Below, in pieces: positions 1 to 5,010 of a DNA stretch of 5,010 nucleotides; positions within the stretch are counted from its first letter, which is position 1; every line of letters begins with the position of its first letter. The notes under the pieces are model-generated. The model had not been told where the DNA came from and did no database searches. It saw only the letters and a list, made by a program, of their open reading frames with translations. Made by a program: the position numbers and the translations under genes. The stretch lies in assembly GCA_947377625.1 (NCBI GenBank), contig CANCGR010000261.1:1-5010 (forward strand). The letters run 5' to 3'. This stretch comes from Gammaproteobacteria bacterium (GTDB taxonomy: Bacteria > Pseudomonadota > Gammaproteobacteria > Pseudomonadales > Pseudohongiellaceae).

Positions 1-29
1 AATTCGCGGCTGACGGCAACGGTATACAT
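1..29 (-). CDS. 6-pyruvoyl-tetrahydropterin synthase / QueD-like protein, N-terminal fragment (cut by window edge)
   Basis: Only the first nine codons and two bases are in the window. Reading the minus strand from the ATG at 29-27 gives MYTVAVSRE followed by an incomplete Phe or Leu codon. A GGAG ribosome-binding site lies at 39-36, six bases before the ATG, and the frame starts 12 bp after the stop of the dehydrogenase gene, so it reads as the next gene of the operon. The N-terminus resembles 6-pyruvoyl-tetrahydropterin synthase / 6-carboxytetrahydropterin synthase family members, which commonly begin with a short beta-strand of the type M-[YF]-x-V-x-V-x-[RK]-[DE]-F before the first zinc-ligand histidine. 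Enzymes of that family convert dihydroneopterin triphosphate to 6-pyruvoyl- or 6-carboxy-tetrahydropterin. The start site is well supported. The family call rests on nine residues plus the pterin-type context and needs the sequence beyond position 1. Confidence 0.6.
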
Positions 30-35
30 ACTTCA

Positions 36-39
36 CTCC
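36..39 (-). promoter_or_regulatory. Shine-Dalgarno site of the partial QueD-like gene
   Basis: The minus strand reads GGAG here, six bases before the ATG at 29-27 and just after the TAA of the upstream dehydrogenase gene (44-42). It is the main evidence that a further gene starts at the left edge. Confidence 0.65.
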
Positions 40-41
40 GG

Positions 42-1094
42 TTAATTGTCGTAAACAAAAATGGCTTGCAGCACATCGTCGTTGGCGCTGCTGCCGGTTT
101 GCTGCTGATGCAAACGTTGATACAACGAAGGCGCAGCCTCCAGCGCAACCCGCTCACGAATCCATTGTTGCGGGCGCAATTGGCGAATCATTTCCCACGC
201 GAGTGTGAATCGTCGCTGCTTGTCCCAGCGCCCGCTCAAGGCCGGCGCCAAGGTGCTGACCTGACTGGTGATGAACTGCAAACGATTGCGATGCGCGGCG
301 CCACCGAGCGCGATGTGTGCGCTCTTGCTGCCATACCAACTGCCAATCACGATGCGACTGGTGAAGCCGCTAAGGTTGATGGCGAGATTGAGCGCATCCG
401 GCACACCGCTGACTTCATAGACCAGATCCGCGCCACGCTCACCCAGCGGCTGCATCAACGCAGCCAGCGCTTGCGCATCGGCGGGATCAGCTACCCTGTA
501 CGCACCCAATACTTCAGCGCGCTCACGCCGGGCAACAATCGCATCAACTGCCGACAGACTGGCGAGCGGAAATTGCCGCAGCAGCTGCAACAGCAATACC
601 CCGACGATGCCCTGCCCCAGCACCACGGCATGTTCACCCAATTGCGGATTGCCGTCTTGCAGCAGATTCACCGCGGTTTCCATGTTGGCAAGGAACAGCG
701 CAGCTTCGGTTTTGACATCGTCAGGAACCACAATGACTTCACCGGGTGCGGCAATGAAATGACTCGCATGCGGCTGAAAAGCAAACACCCGCTGACCCAG
801 CCAATGTGCTTCCACACCCTCACCAATACTCACAACCACACCAACACTGGCGTAGCCATATTGCAGTGGATAGCCGGCGCTATGCTGCATGAGGGGCAGT
901 GTTGCATCCAACACCATGTTGTCTGGCAGCAAGCCGCGATAGACCAGCAGCTCAGTACCGGCACTCAACGCTGAACACTTGACTGCCACCAGCATTTTTC
1001 CCGGCGCGGGCGCTGACAATTGCTGCATGCGGATTTCGACTTGCTGCGGCGCGGTGAACCACAGTTGCTTGGCGGTGATCACGGAATCGCTCAT
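42..1094 (-). CDS. Zinc-less medium-chain dehydrogenase/reductase, BchC-like
   Basis: This 350-residue protein belongs to the medium-chain dehydrogenase/reductase superfamily. It has an N-terminal GroES-like domain (about residues 8-150) and a Rossmann domain with the dinucleotide motif GQGIVG at 160-165. Asp184 at the end of the second strand suggests NAD(H) rather than NADP(H). The N-terminal stretch CSALSAGTE (40-48) resembles the S-G-I-S-x-G-T-E signature of BchC and related dehydrogenases. By my alignment, the catalytic zinc ligands of classical alcohol dehydrogenases are absent: Ser44 sits at the usual cysteine, the His-Glu pair is Tyr81-Ala82, and there is no four-cysteine structural-zinc loop. 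The ATG at 1094-1092 overlaps the TGA of the RibD-like gene by four bases, implying translational coupling. It probably oxidises or reduces an alcohol/ketone on a small molecule; the substrate cannot be told from sequence. In this context a pterin or pyrimidine side chain is plausible, but that is inference. Confidence 0.85.
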   Translation of the reverse strand: MSDSVITAKQLWFTAPQQVEIRMQQLSAPAPGKMLVAVKCSALSAGTELLVYRGLLPDNMVLDATLPLMQHSAGYPLQYGYASVGVVVSIGEGVEAHWLGQRVFAFQPHASHFIAAPGEVIVVPDDVKTEAALFLANMETAVNLLQDGNPQLGEHAVVLGQGIVGVLLLQLLRQFPLASLSAVDAIVARRERAEVLGAYRVADPADAQALAALMQPLGERGADLVYEVSGVPDALNLAINLSGFTSRIVIGSWYGSKSAHIALGGAAHRNRLQFITSQVSTLAPALSGRWDKQRRFTLAWEMIRQLRPQQWIRERVALEAAPSLYQRLHQQQTGSSANDDVLQAIFVYDN

Positions 1095-1813
1095 GGAATA
1101 CCTGCGGCAAAGTTGAGCGCACCCCAGATGATCATGTCATCGTCCAGTTTTTCGCTGTGCATGGGTGACAGCGATGGAAACGGTTGCGCTGATGAGAGTC
1201 CCAACTCGCCCACCGCTTTGTAACCACCGATCATCAGCGGCGCCACCGTGATCACCACTGCATCCACCAGTTGGTGTTGCAAAAAAGCCGTAATCACCGA
1301 CGCGCCACCCTCCACCATCAAGGCGCGAATGCCGCGCTGCTGCAACAAGTGCAAGGCGGCCGGCAAATCAACCTGGCCGGAATCAGAGCTTGCTACCGGC
1401 AGAAGATCATAATCACGCACAGTAGAGTCTGCGCTTTGACTGGTCAGCACCCAACAGCGTTTACCCGATGCTGCACATAAACGCGCCGAGACCGGCATGC
1501 GCAGCTGGCTGTCGAGCACTATCGGCTGCGGACTATCACCAGTCCATTCACGCACAGTCAGTTGTGGATCGTCTGACAACACCGTACCAATACCCACCAG
1601 GATGCCGTCATGCAGGCTGCGCATCTGGTGCGTGATTTTGGTGGAGTTGGCGCCGCTCAGTTGCAATTTTTCGCCGGCGCGGTTGGTCAGGCTGCCGTCA
1701 AGGCTTTGGGCATAACACAGCGTGACAAAGGGACGTTGGCCGGCCTGTGAGCCAGCTTCAAACGTAGCGCGGGTTTGCCTGTGCCATTGCTCAATTCGTT
1801 GATTGAGGTTCAT
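1091..1813 (-). CDS. Stand-alone RibD C-terminal-type (dihydrofolate-reductase-like) pyrimidine reductase
   Basis: This 240-residue protein is a single RibD_C domain, the NADPH-dependent reductase that in riboflavin synthesis turns the ribosyl side chain of the GTP-derived pyrimidine into ribityl. Motifs match the family: PFVTLCYAQSLDG (28-40), then the substrate/NADP region with S53, H62, R65, D69, LVGIGTVLSDDP (72-83) and LTVR, and MVEGGAS (166-172) followed by VDAVVITVAPLMIGG. The N-terminal zinc-dependent deaminase domain of bifunctional RibD (H-A-E and P-C-x-x-x-G-x-x-x-P-C) is absent, so this resembles single-domain fungal Rib7 or archaeal reductases in layout. I chose the ATG at 1813 because it has GGTGA five bases upstream; an in-frame TTG at 1837 would add eight residues but has only a weak ribosome site. 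The start lies 23 bp inside the end of the GTP cyclohydrolase gene, and the TGA overlaps the dehydrogenase start. It could be a dihydrofolate-reductase-like enzyme with a different pteridine or pyrimidine substrate. Confidence 0.88.
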   Translation of the reverse strand: MNLNQRIEQWHRQTRATFEAGSQAGQRPFVTLCYAQSLDGSLTNRAGEKLQLSGANSTKITHQMRSLHDGILVGIGTVLSDDPQLTVREWTGDSPQPIVLDSQLRMPVSARLCAASGKRCWVLTSQSADSTVRDYDLLPVASSDSGQVDLPAALHLLQQRGIRALMVEGGASVITAFLQHQLVDAVVITVAPLMIGGYKAVGELGLSSAQPFPSLSPMHSEKLDDDMIIWGALNFAAGIP

Positions 1814-2441
1814 GCGGCTCACCGTTGGCAGCTGCAACCGGCTTGATGTGCAACTGATGATCCATGCGCTGCAGCTTGGTGAGCAGATAGCCGGCGTTGT
1901 CGGTATTGGCGGGAATTTCCAGCGGCACGCGTTCGGTTACATCAATGCCCTTGTCTTTGAGGGCAGCAATTTTGGTGGGATTGTTGGTGATAAGCCGCAC
2001 GCTATTCACACCCAGTTCCTCCAGCATGCAGGCGGCCAGTGTGTAATCGCGCTCGTCGGCGCCATGGCCCAGCATCAGGTTGGCTTCGACGGTGTCATAG
2101 CCCTGATCCTGCAAATTGTAGGCGCGCAGTTTTTCCAGCAAGCCAATGCCACGACCTTCCTGACGCATATAAAGCACAACCCCCAAGCCTTCACTTGCCA
2201 CCAGCGACAACGAACGCTTCAATTGCTCACCGCAATCGCAACGACGCGAACCGAGCACATCGCCGGTAAAGCATTCAGAATGGACACGCACCAGCACAGA
2301 ATCGGCACTGGACAGATCACCCATGATCAGTGCCAGATGCTCCTTGGTGTCGAGCGAGTTGTTGTAATAGCACAGCTGGAAATCCCCGAATTCGGTAGGG
2401 ATTCTGGCGCAGGCCATACGAGTCACTGAGGGTTTGGACAT
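1791..2441 (-). CDS. ribA: GTP cyclohydrolase II (RibA family)
   Basis: This 216-residue protein would hydrolyse GTP to 2,5-diamino-6-ribosylamino-4(3H)-pyrimidinone 5'-phosphate, formate and pyrophosphate, in the cytoplasm. All hallmarks of the family are visible: HSECFTGDVLGSRRCDCG (54-71) holds the zinc cysteines Cys57, Cys68 and Cys70; RQEGRGIGL is at 93-101; Tyr108 lies in LRAYNLQDQG; Asp129 and Arg131 lie in ADERDYT; NNPTK is at 153-157. By alignment from memory, Tyr108 matches Tyr105 of E. coli RibA, the residue tied to full GTP cyclohydrolase II chemistry rather than a formamidopyrimidine-releasing variant. Length is close to the 196 residues of E. coli RibA, with no fused RibB domain. 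The ATG at 2441 was chosen over an upstream extension to 2540, which has no family similarity and runs into the divergent gene; an ATG at 2417 is also possible. No good Shine-Dalgarno precedes either. It is first in the minus-strand operon. Confidence 0.93.
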   Translation of the reverse strand: MSKPSVTRMACARIPTEFGDFQLCYYNNSLDTKEHLALIMGDLSSADSVLVRVHSECFTGDVLGSRRCDCGEQLKRSLSLVASEGLGVVLYMRQEGRGIGLLEKLRAYNLQDQGYDTVEANLMLGHGADERDYTLAACMLEELGVNSVRLITNNPTKIAALKDKGIDVTERVPLEIPANTDNAGYLLTKLQRMDHQLHIKPVAAANGEPHEPQSTN

Positions 2442-2532
2442 TGCGGGATAATACAGACAGGAATTGCTCTGGCATGTTACGTCCCGACCCCGGGCGAGGC
2501 AAGCCGGATAAGGCCAGGTTAAGGAAACCACT
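2442..2532. promoter_or_regulatory. Divergent intergenic promoter region
   Basis: These 91 bases separate two divergent gene sets and must hold promoters for both unless one is internal. The AT-rich core at 2447-2453 can be read on both strands as a -10-like hexamer: GATAAT on the plus strand (2447-2452) and TATTAT on the minus strand (2453-2448). I find no good -35 hexamer at 16-18 bases on either side, so an activator or alternative sigma factor is possible. The minus -10 lies only six bases before the ribA ATG, which with the missing ribosome site would fit a leaderless ribA mRNA or the alternative ATG at 2417. The region is too short for, and shows no recognisable conserved boxes of, an FMN riboswitch. 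A small GC-rich palindrome, CCCGGG, is at 2489-2494. Confidence 0.4.
2521..2526 (+). promoter_or_regulatory. Shine-Dalgarno site of the glycosyltransferase gene
   Basis: AAGGAA lies six bases before the ATG at 2533 and supports that start for the first gene of the plus-strand set. Confidence 0.65.
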
Positions 2533-3585
2533 ATGAGCATTCACAATATTTTCTTTGCAGTGCCCGGCGACATCAACACGCTGACCGGCGGCTATGCCTA
2601 TGACCGGCGGCTGTTGGCAGAACTGCGGCGCTTGACGCTGCCGATCCAGTATCACGGTCTTGCCGGCAGTTTTCCTTACGCAAATGATACGGCGCTGGCC
2701 GACACTGACAGTTGGCTAAGCAGTTTGCCGGATCACTCCACTGTGCTGGTGGATGGGCTGGCTTACGCCGCGATGGATGCCTTGGCAACCAAACACGGCA
2801 AGCGCTTGCACTTTTGCGCCCTGTGTCATCACCCGCTCTCACTGGAAACAGGACTTAAGCCTGAAATACGCGACAAACTGCAGCAAAGTGAAAAACGCGC
2901 ACTGGCCGCTGCTGCTGAAGTTATCGTGACCAGTGCGCGCACCAAACAAATCCTGACCGAACAATTTGCAGTGCCCAAGTCGCGTATTACCGTGGCCTTG
3001 CCCGGCACCGACCGGCACGATTATGCAAGGTGCAAAGGCGAGCCACTGCAGTTGCTGTGCGTGGCCACACTCACGCCACGCAAAGCACATCACATTCTGA
3101 TTCAAGCTCTCTCACAAGTGCAGCACTTGCCTTGGCAGGCGGTATTTATTGGCGGTGACAATTTCGATCCCGATTGGGCTGCGCAGCTGCGCCAACAAGT
3201 GCAAGACCTTGGCTTGGCAGAGCGTATTACTTTCGCTGGCGCCAAGAGCAACCTGCATGCTGACTATCTTTACGCCGACATTTTTGTGCTGCCTTCGCTG
3301 TTTGAAGGTTACGGCATGGTGTTCGCAGAGGCCTTGTCTTATGGCTTGCCGATCATTGCCGCGCGCGCCGGCGCCGTGCCTGACGTAGTGCCTGCCAGCG
3401 CAGGTTTGCTGGTGGAGCCTGGCTCGGTCGAATCACTGAGCGTTGCACTGCAGTCTTTACTGAGCAATGGCGATCTGCGGCGGAGTTTGCAATTGGGCGC
3501 ACAAGCGGCAGCCTTGAAACTACCCGCGTGGGAACAAACCGCTTTGACTGTACACAAAGCCTTGTTGCGAGCGTCGACGTGGTGA
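2533..3585 (+). CDS. Family-4 glycosyltransferase (GT-B fold)
   Basis: This 350-residue protein is a soluble two-domain GT-B glycosyltransferase; no signal peptide or transmembrane segment is seen. The N-terminal acceptor domain begins with a hydrophobic strand (5-10) and a glycine turn TGGYAYDRRLL (18-28), where a Gly-Gly pair typically contacts the donor phosphate. The interdomain stretch holds VALPGTD (154-160). The donor-binding domain carries ATLTPRKAHHILIQAL (178-193) with Arg183 and Lys184, typical diphosphate contacts, and the retaining-family E-x7-E motif EGYGMVFAE (258-266), followed by SYGLPIIAARAGAVPDVV. The C-terminus has the closing-helix motif AWEQTA (332-337). The donor is probably a nucleotide sugar; the acceptor cannot be read from the sequence. 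Because it faces a RibA/RibD/QueD-like operon, a small pterin- or pyrimidine-type acceptor is a reasonable inference, but a lipid or polysaccharide acceptor is not excluded. It overlaps the methyltransferase start by four bases. Confidence 0.88.
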   Translation: MSIHNIFFAVPGDINTLTGGYAYDRRLLAELRRLTLPIQYHGLAGSFPYANDTALADTDSWLSSLPDHSTVLVDGLAYAAMDALATKHGKRLHFCALCHHPLSLETGLKPEIRDKLQQSEKRALAAAAEVIVTSARTKQILTEQFAVPKSRITVALPGTDRHDYARCKGEPLQLLCVATLTPRKAHHILIQALSQVQHLPWQAVFIGGDNFDPDWAAQLRQQVQDLGLAERITFAGAKSNLHADYLYADIFVLPSLFEGYGMVFAEALSYGLPIIAARAGAVPDVVPASAGLLVEPGSVESLSVALQSLLSNGDLRRSLQLGAQAAALKLPAWEQTALTVHKALLRASTW

Positions 3586-4406
3586 GCGGATTTTCGGTTG
3601 AATGGTTGAACTTGCGCGAAGCCGCTGATCAGCGCGCGCGTGATCCACAGTTGCGCGAGCAGGCCTTGGTCTGGCTTGGTTTGAGCGGCGGTGCACGCGC
3701 AGCTCACGCTTTTAGTGAGAGCATCGTAGTCGATCTCGGCGCCGGCACTGGCTCCACTTTGCGCGCACTGGCTGTGCCGGGCTCACAGCAATTGGTGTGG
3801 CGGCTGGTCGACAACGACGGCGCGTTGCTCGATGACGCGCTGCGTCGTCATGGCAAACATTACCGCATTGAAGACTACCAAAGTGATTTGACTGTGGTCG
3901 GTGAGCTACCGCTGGGCGGCGCACGTCTGGTAACAGCATCGGCACTGTTTGATCTGATGTCTGCTGCCTTCGTTGATGCGCTCGTTAAACGACTTTCCTC
4001 ACTGCGTGGCACTTGGGCCAGCGGGCTCTATGCAGCGCTCAATTACGACGGCACCACGGTGTGGAATCCTGCACATCCCTACGACGCGACAGTGTTGGCA
4101 GCCTTCAATCAGGATCAACGGCGTGACAAAGGCGCTGGTCTGGCACTGGGCCCGGAGGCTGGCAACTATCTGGCTGCAGCACTCACACAAGCGGGTTTCA
4201 AAGTACAGACAGCTCAAAGCCCCTGGCTGTTGGGCGCAGCAGATGCTGCGATGGTGGAAGCGCTAATCACCGGCATTGCGGATGCTGTGGCAGCAAGCAG
4301 CGGCATTGATGAGCAGTTGCTCGCCAGTTGGCGTGAATTCCGGTTTGCTCACGCCGCAAGCGGTAGCTGCACCATCGGTCATGTCGATGTGTTAGCGTTG
4401 CCTTGA
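3582..4406 (+). CDS. Class I SAM-dependent methyltransferase
   Basis: This 274-residue protein has a Rossmann-type SAM-binding fold. Motif I is VVDLGAGTGS (49-58); the acidic residue after the second strand is Asp77 in LVDND; a motif-IV-like stretch TASALFDLMS (118-127) follows, then NYDG (154-157). The N-terminal SVEWLNLREAADQRARD looks like a short helical cap of small-molecule methyltransferases. I chose the GTG at 3582 because it overlaps the glycosyltransferase stop as GTGA, a common coupling arrangement, and the protein then begins directly at the conserved-looking region; an in-frame GTG at 3528 would add 18 residues that lie within the glycosyltransferase reading frame. The substrate is unknown. 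Coupling to the glycosyltransferase suggests the two act on the same product, perhaps methylating the aglycone or the sugar. No ribosome site stands out, consistent with re-initiation. Confidence 0.82.
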   Translation: MSGFSVEWLNLREAADQRARDPQLREQALVWLGLSGGARAAHAFSESIVVDLGAGTGSTLRALAVPGSQQLVWRLVDNDGALLDDALRRHGKHYRIEDYQSDLTVVGELPLGGARLVTASALFDLMSAAFVDALVKRLSSLRGTWASGLYAALNYDGTTVWNPAHPYDATVLAAFNQDQRRDKGAGLALGPEAGNYLAAALTQAGFKVQTAQSPWLLGAADAAMVEALITGIADAVAASSGIDEQLLASWREFRFAHAASGSCTIGHVDVLALP

Positions 4407-4429
4407 ACCGGGGGCTACAGAAACGATCA

Positions 4430-5010
4430 ATGTCAGACGCCAAACTGTCAAGCCCGACTCCTGTTGATACGCTGCTGTTGTTTGCCGATATCAGCGGCTA
4501 TACCCGCTATATCAAGGACAATCCCTACGCCGCCGTGCATGCGCTGCAAAATATCCGCACCCTGCTGGATGCCGTGCTTGATCAGCTGGAACCTGATTTC
4601 ATGCTCGCCAAACTGGAAGGCGATGCTGCGTTTCTGCATGCGCCCGCCGCCGCATTGCAACAAGCAGGAGCGCTGCCCGACAAACTACACGCAGGCTTCG
4701 CGGCTTTCGATGCCGCCAAGAGCAAACTAATCGCCGTCAATGTGTGCAGCTGCACCGCCTGCATGACGATGAGCAAACTCGATATCAAGTTCATTCTGCA
4801 TCAAGGGCCGGTACTGCATTTCACGGCACGCAATACTACCGAGCTGGGCGGCCTGCCGGTGATCGTGCTGCATCGGCTCAGCAAGAATGGGGTGCAGTCA
4901 CGCCGTTATGCACTGTGGACGCTGGCGCTTTCGCCGCGCATGCAAGCCTTGCAACCGCTTGGCCGCATGACTGAGCACATTGATGAAATCGGCAGCACCG
5001 AGGTGGAGGT
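4430..5010 (+). CDS. DUF2652 / class III nucleotidyl-cyclase-like protein, C-terminus beyond window
   Basis: An open frame starts at the ATG at 4430 and continues for 193 codons to the right edge without a stop. The N-terminal half resembles a class III adenylate/guanylate cyclase catalytic core: LLLFADISGYTRYI (15-28) supplies the first metal-site Asp20, and KLEGDAAFL (61-69) supplies Asp65 at the second metal position, with Lys61 where adenylate cyclases often carry the purine-specifying lysine. A cysteine cluster CSCTAC (106-111, C-x-C-x-x-C) follows, then LDIKFILHQGP (117-127); cyclase-like cores followed by such a cysteine cluster are typical of DUF2652, whose function is not established. 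It starts 23 bp after the methyltransferase stop, so it may be co-transcribed, although no clear Shine-Dalgarno is seen. Whether it makes a cyclic nucleotide, binds one, or has become a binding domain for another ligand cannot be decided here. Confidence 0.75.
   Translation, partial: MSDAKLSSPTPVDTLLLFADISGYTRYIKDNPYAAVHALQNIRTLLDAVLDQLEPDFMLAKLEGDAAFLHAPAAALQQAGALPDKLHAGFAAFDAAKSKLIAVNVCSCTACMTMSKLDIKFILHQGPVLHFTARNTTELGGLPVIVLHRLSKNGVQSRRYALWTLALSPRMQALQPLGRMTEHIDEIGSTEVE

Noticed and set aside
66..974. Long open frame of 302 codons on the plus strand
   Set aside because: It lies antisense inside the dehydrogenase gene, has a low-complexity Gln/Arg/His-rich composition and no recognisable motif; the opposite strand encodes a clear protein family.
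1814..1837. TTG start for the RibD-type reductase
   Set aside because: It adds eight residues without a good ribosome-binding site, while the ATG at 1813 has GGTGA five bases upstream.
1803..2429. Open frame of 208 codons on the plus strand
   Set aside because: It is antisense to the GTP cyclohydrolase II gene, whose zinc cysteines and catalytic motifs are intact, and the translation resembles no protein.
2503..2514. GCCGGATAAGGC-like string similar to half of an enterobacterial REP element
   Set aside because: There is no partner half, no second copy in the window and no other sign of an enterobacterial host, so chance is the simplest explanation.
2442..2532. FMN riboswitch upstream of ribA
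   Set aside because: The interval is only 91 bases, shorter than a full FMN riboswitch with expression platform, and I see none of its conserved boxes on the minus strand.
2442..2540. Upstream extension of the ribA frame by 33 codons
   Set aside because: The added residues have no family similarity, cover the whole divergent promoter region and overlap the glycosyltransferase start; the ATG at 2441 fits the usual length.
4407..4429. Possible terminator between the methyltransferase and the DUF2652 gene
   Set aside because: The 23 bases contain no stem-loop followed by a T run, so read-through is more likely.

Overview
The window looks like chromosomal DNA of a Gram-negative bacterium, most likely a proteobacterium (gamma-type by the look of the proteins). 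GC content is moderate, roughly mid-50s percent by eye. Genes are tightly packed with overlapping starts and stops. I see no rRNA, tRNA, insertion sequence, CRISPR array or phage gene. Six protein genes are present, two of them cut by the window edges. They form two divergent gene sets on either side of a 91-bp intergenic region (2442-2532).

Minus strand, transcribed from 2441 towards position 1: a GTP cyclohydrolase II (RibA family), a stand-alone RibD C-terminal-type reductase, a zinc-less medium-chain dehydrogenase resembling the BchC type, and the first nine codons of a gene whose N-terminus resembles 6-pyruvoyl-tetrahydropterin synthase / 6-carboxytetrahydropterin synthase (QueD). Spacing is a 23-bp overlap, then a 4-bp ATGA-type overlap, then a 12-bp gap, so this is almost certainly one operon.

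Plus strand, transcribed from 2533 to the right edge: a family-4 (GT-B fold) glycosyltransferase, a class I SAM-dependent methyltransferase that starts inside the glycosyltransferase stop codon (GTGA overlap), and a DUF2652 / class III nucleotidyl-cyclase-like protein that runs off the window.

Taken together, the first three minus-strand families act on GTP-derived pyrimidine or pterin intermediates or on small-molecule redox chemistry. The divergent glycosyltransferase and methyltransferase would be natural tailoring enzymes. The RibA and RibD homologues lack the rest of the riboflavin pathway (no RibD deaminase domain, RibB, RibH or RibE here), and the intergenic region has no recognisable FMN riboswitch. 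My inference is that the locus is not the housekeeping riboflavin operon but a specialised cluster that may make a glycosylated and/or methylated pterin-, pyrimidine- or flavin-like metabolite. The families are well supported by motifs; the joint product is a hypothesis.
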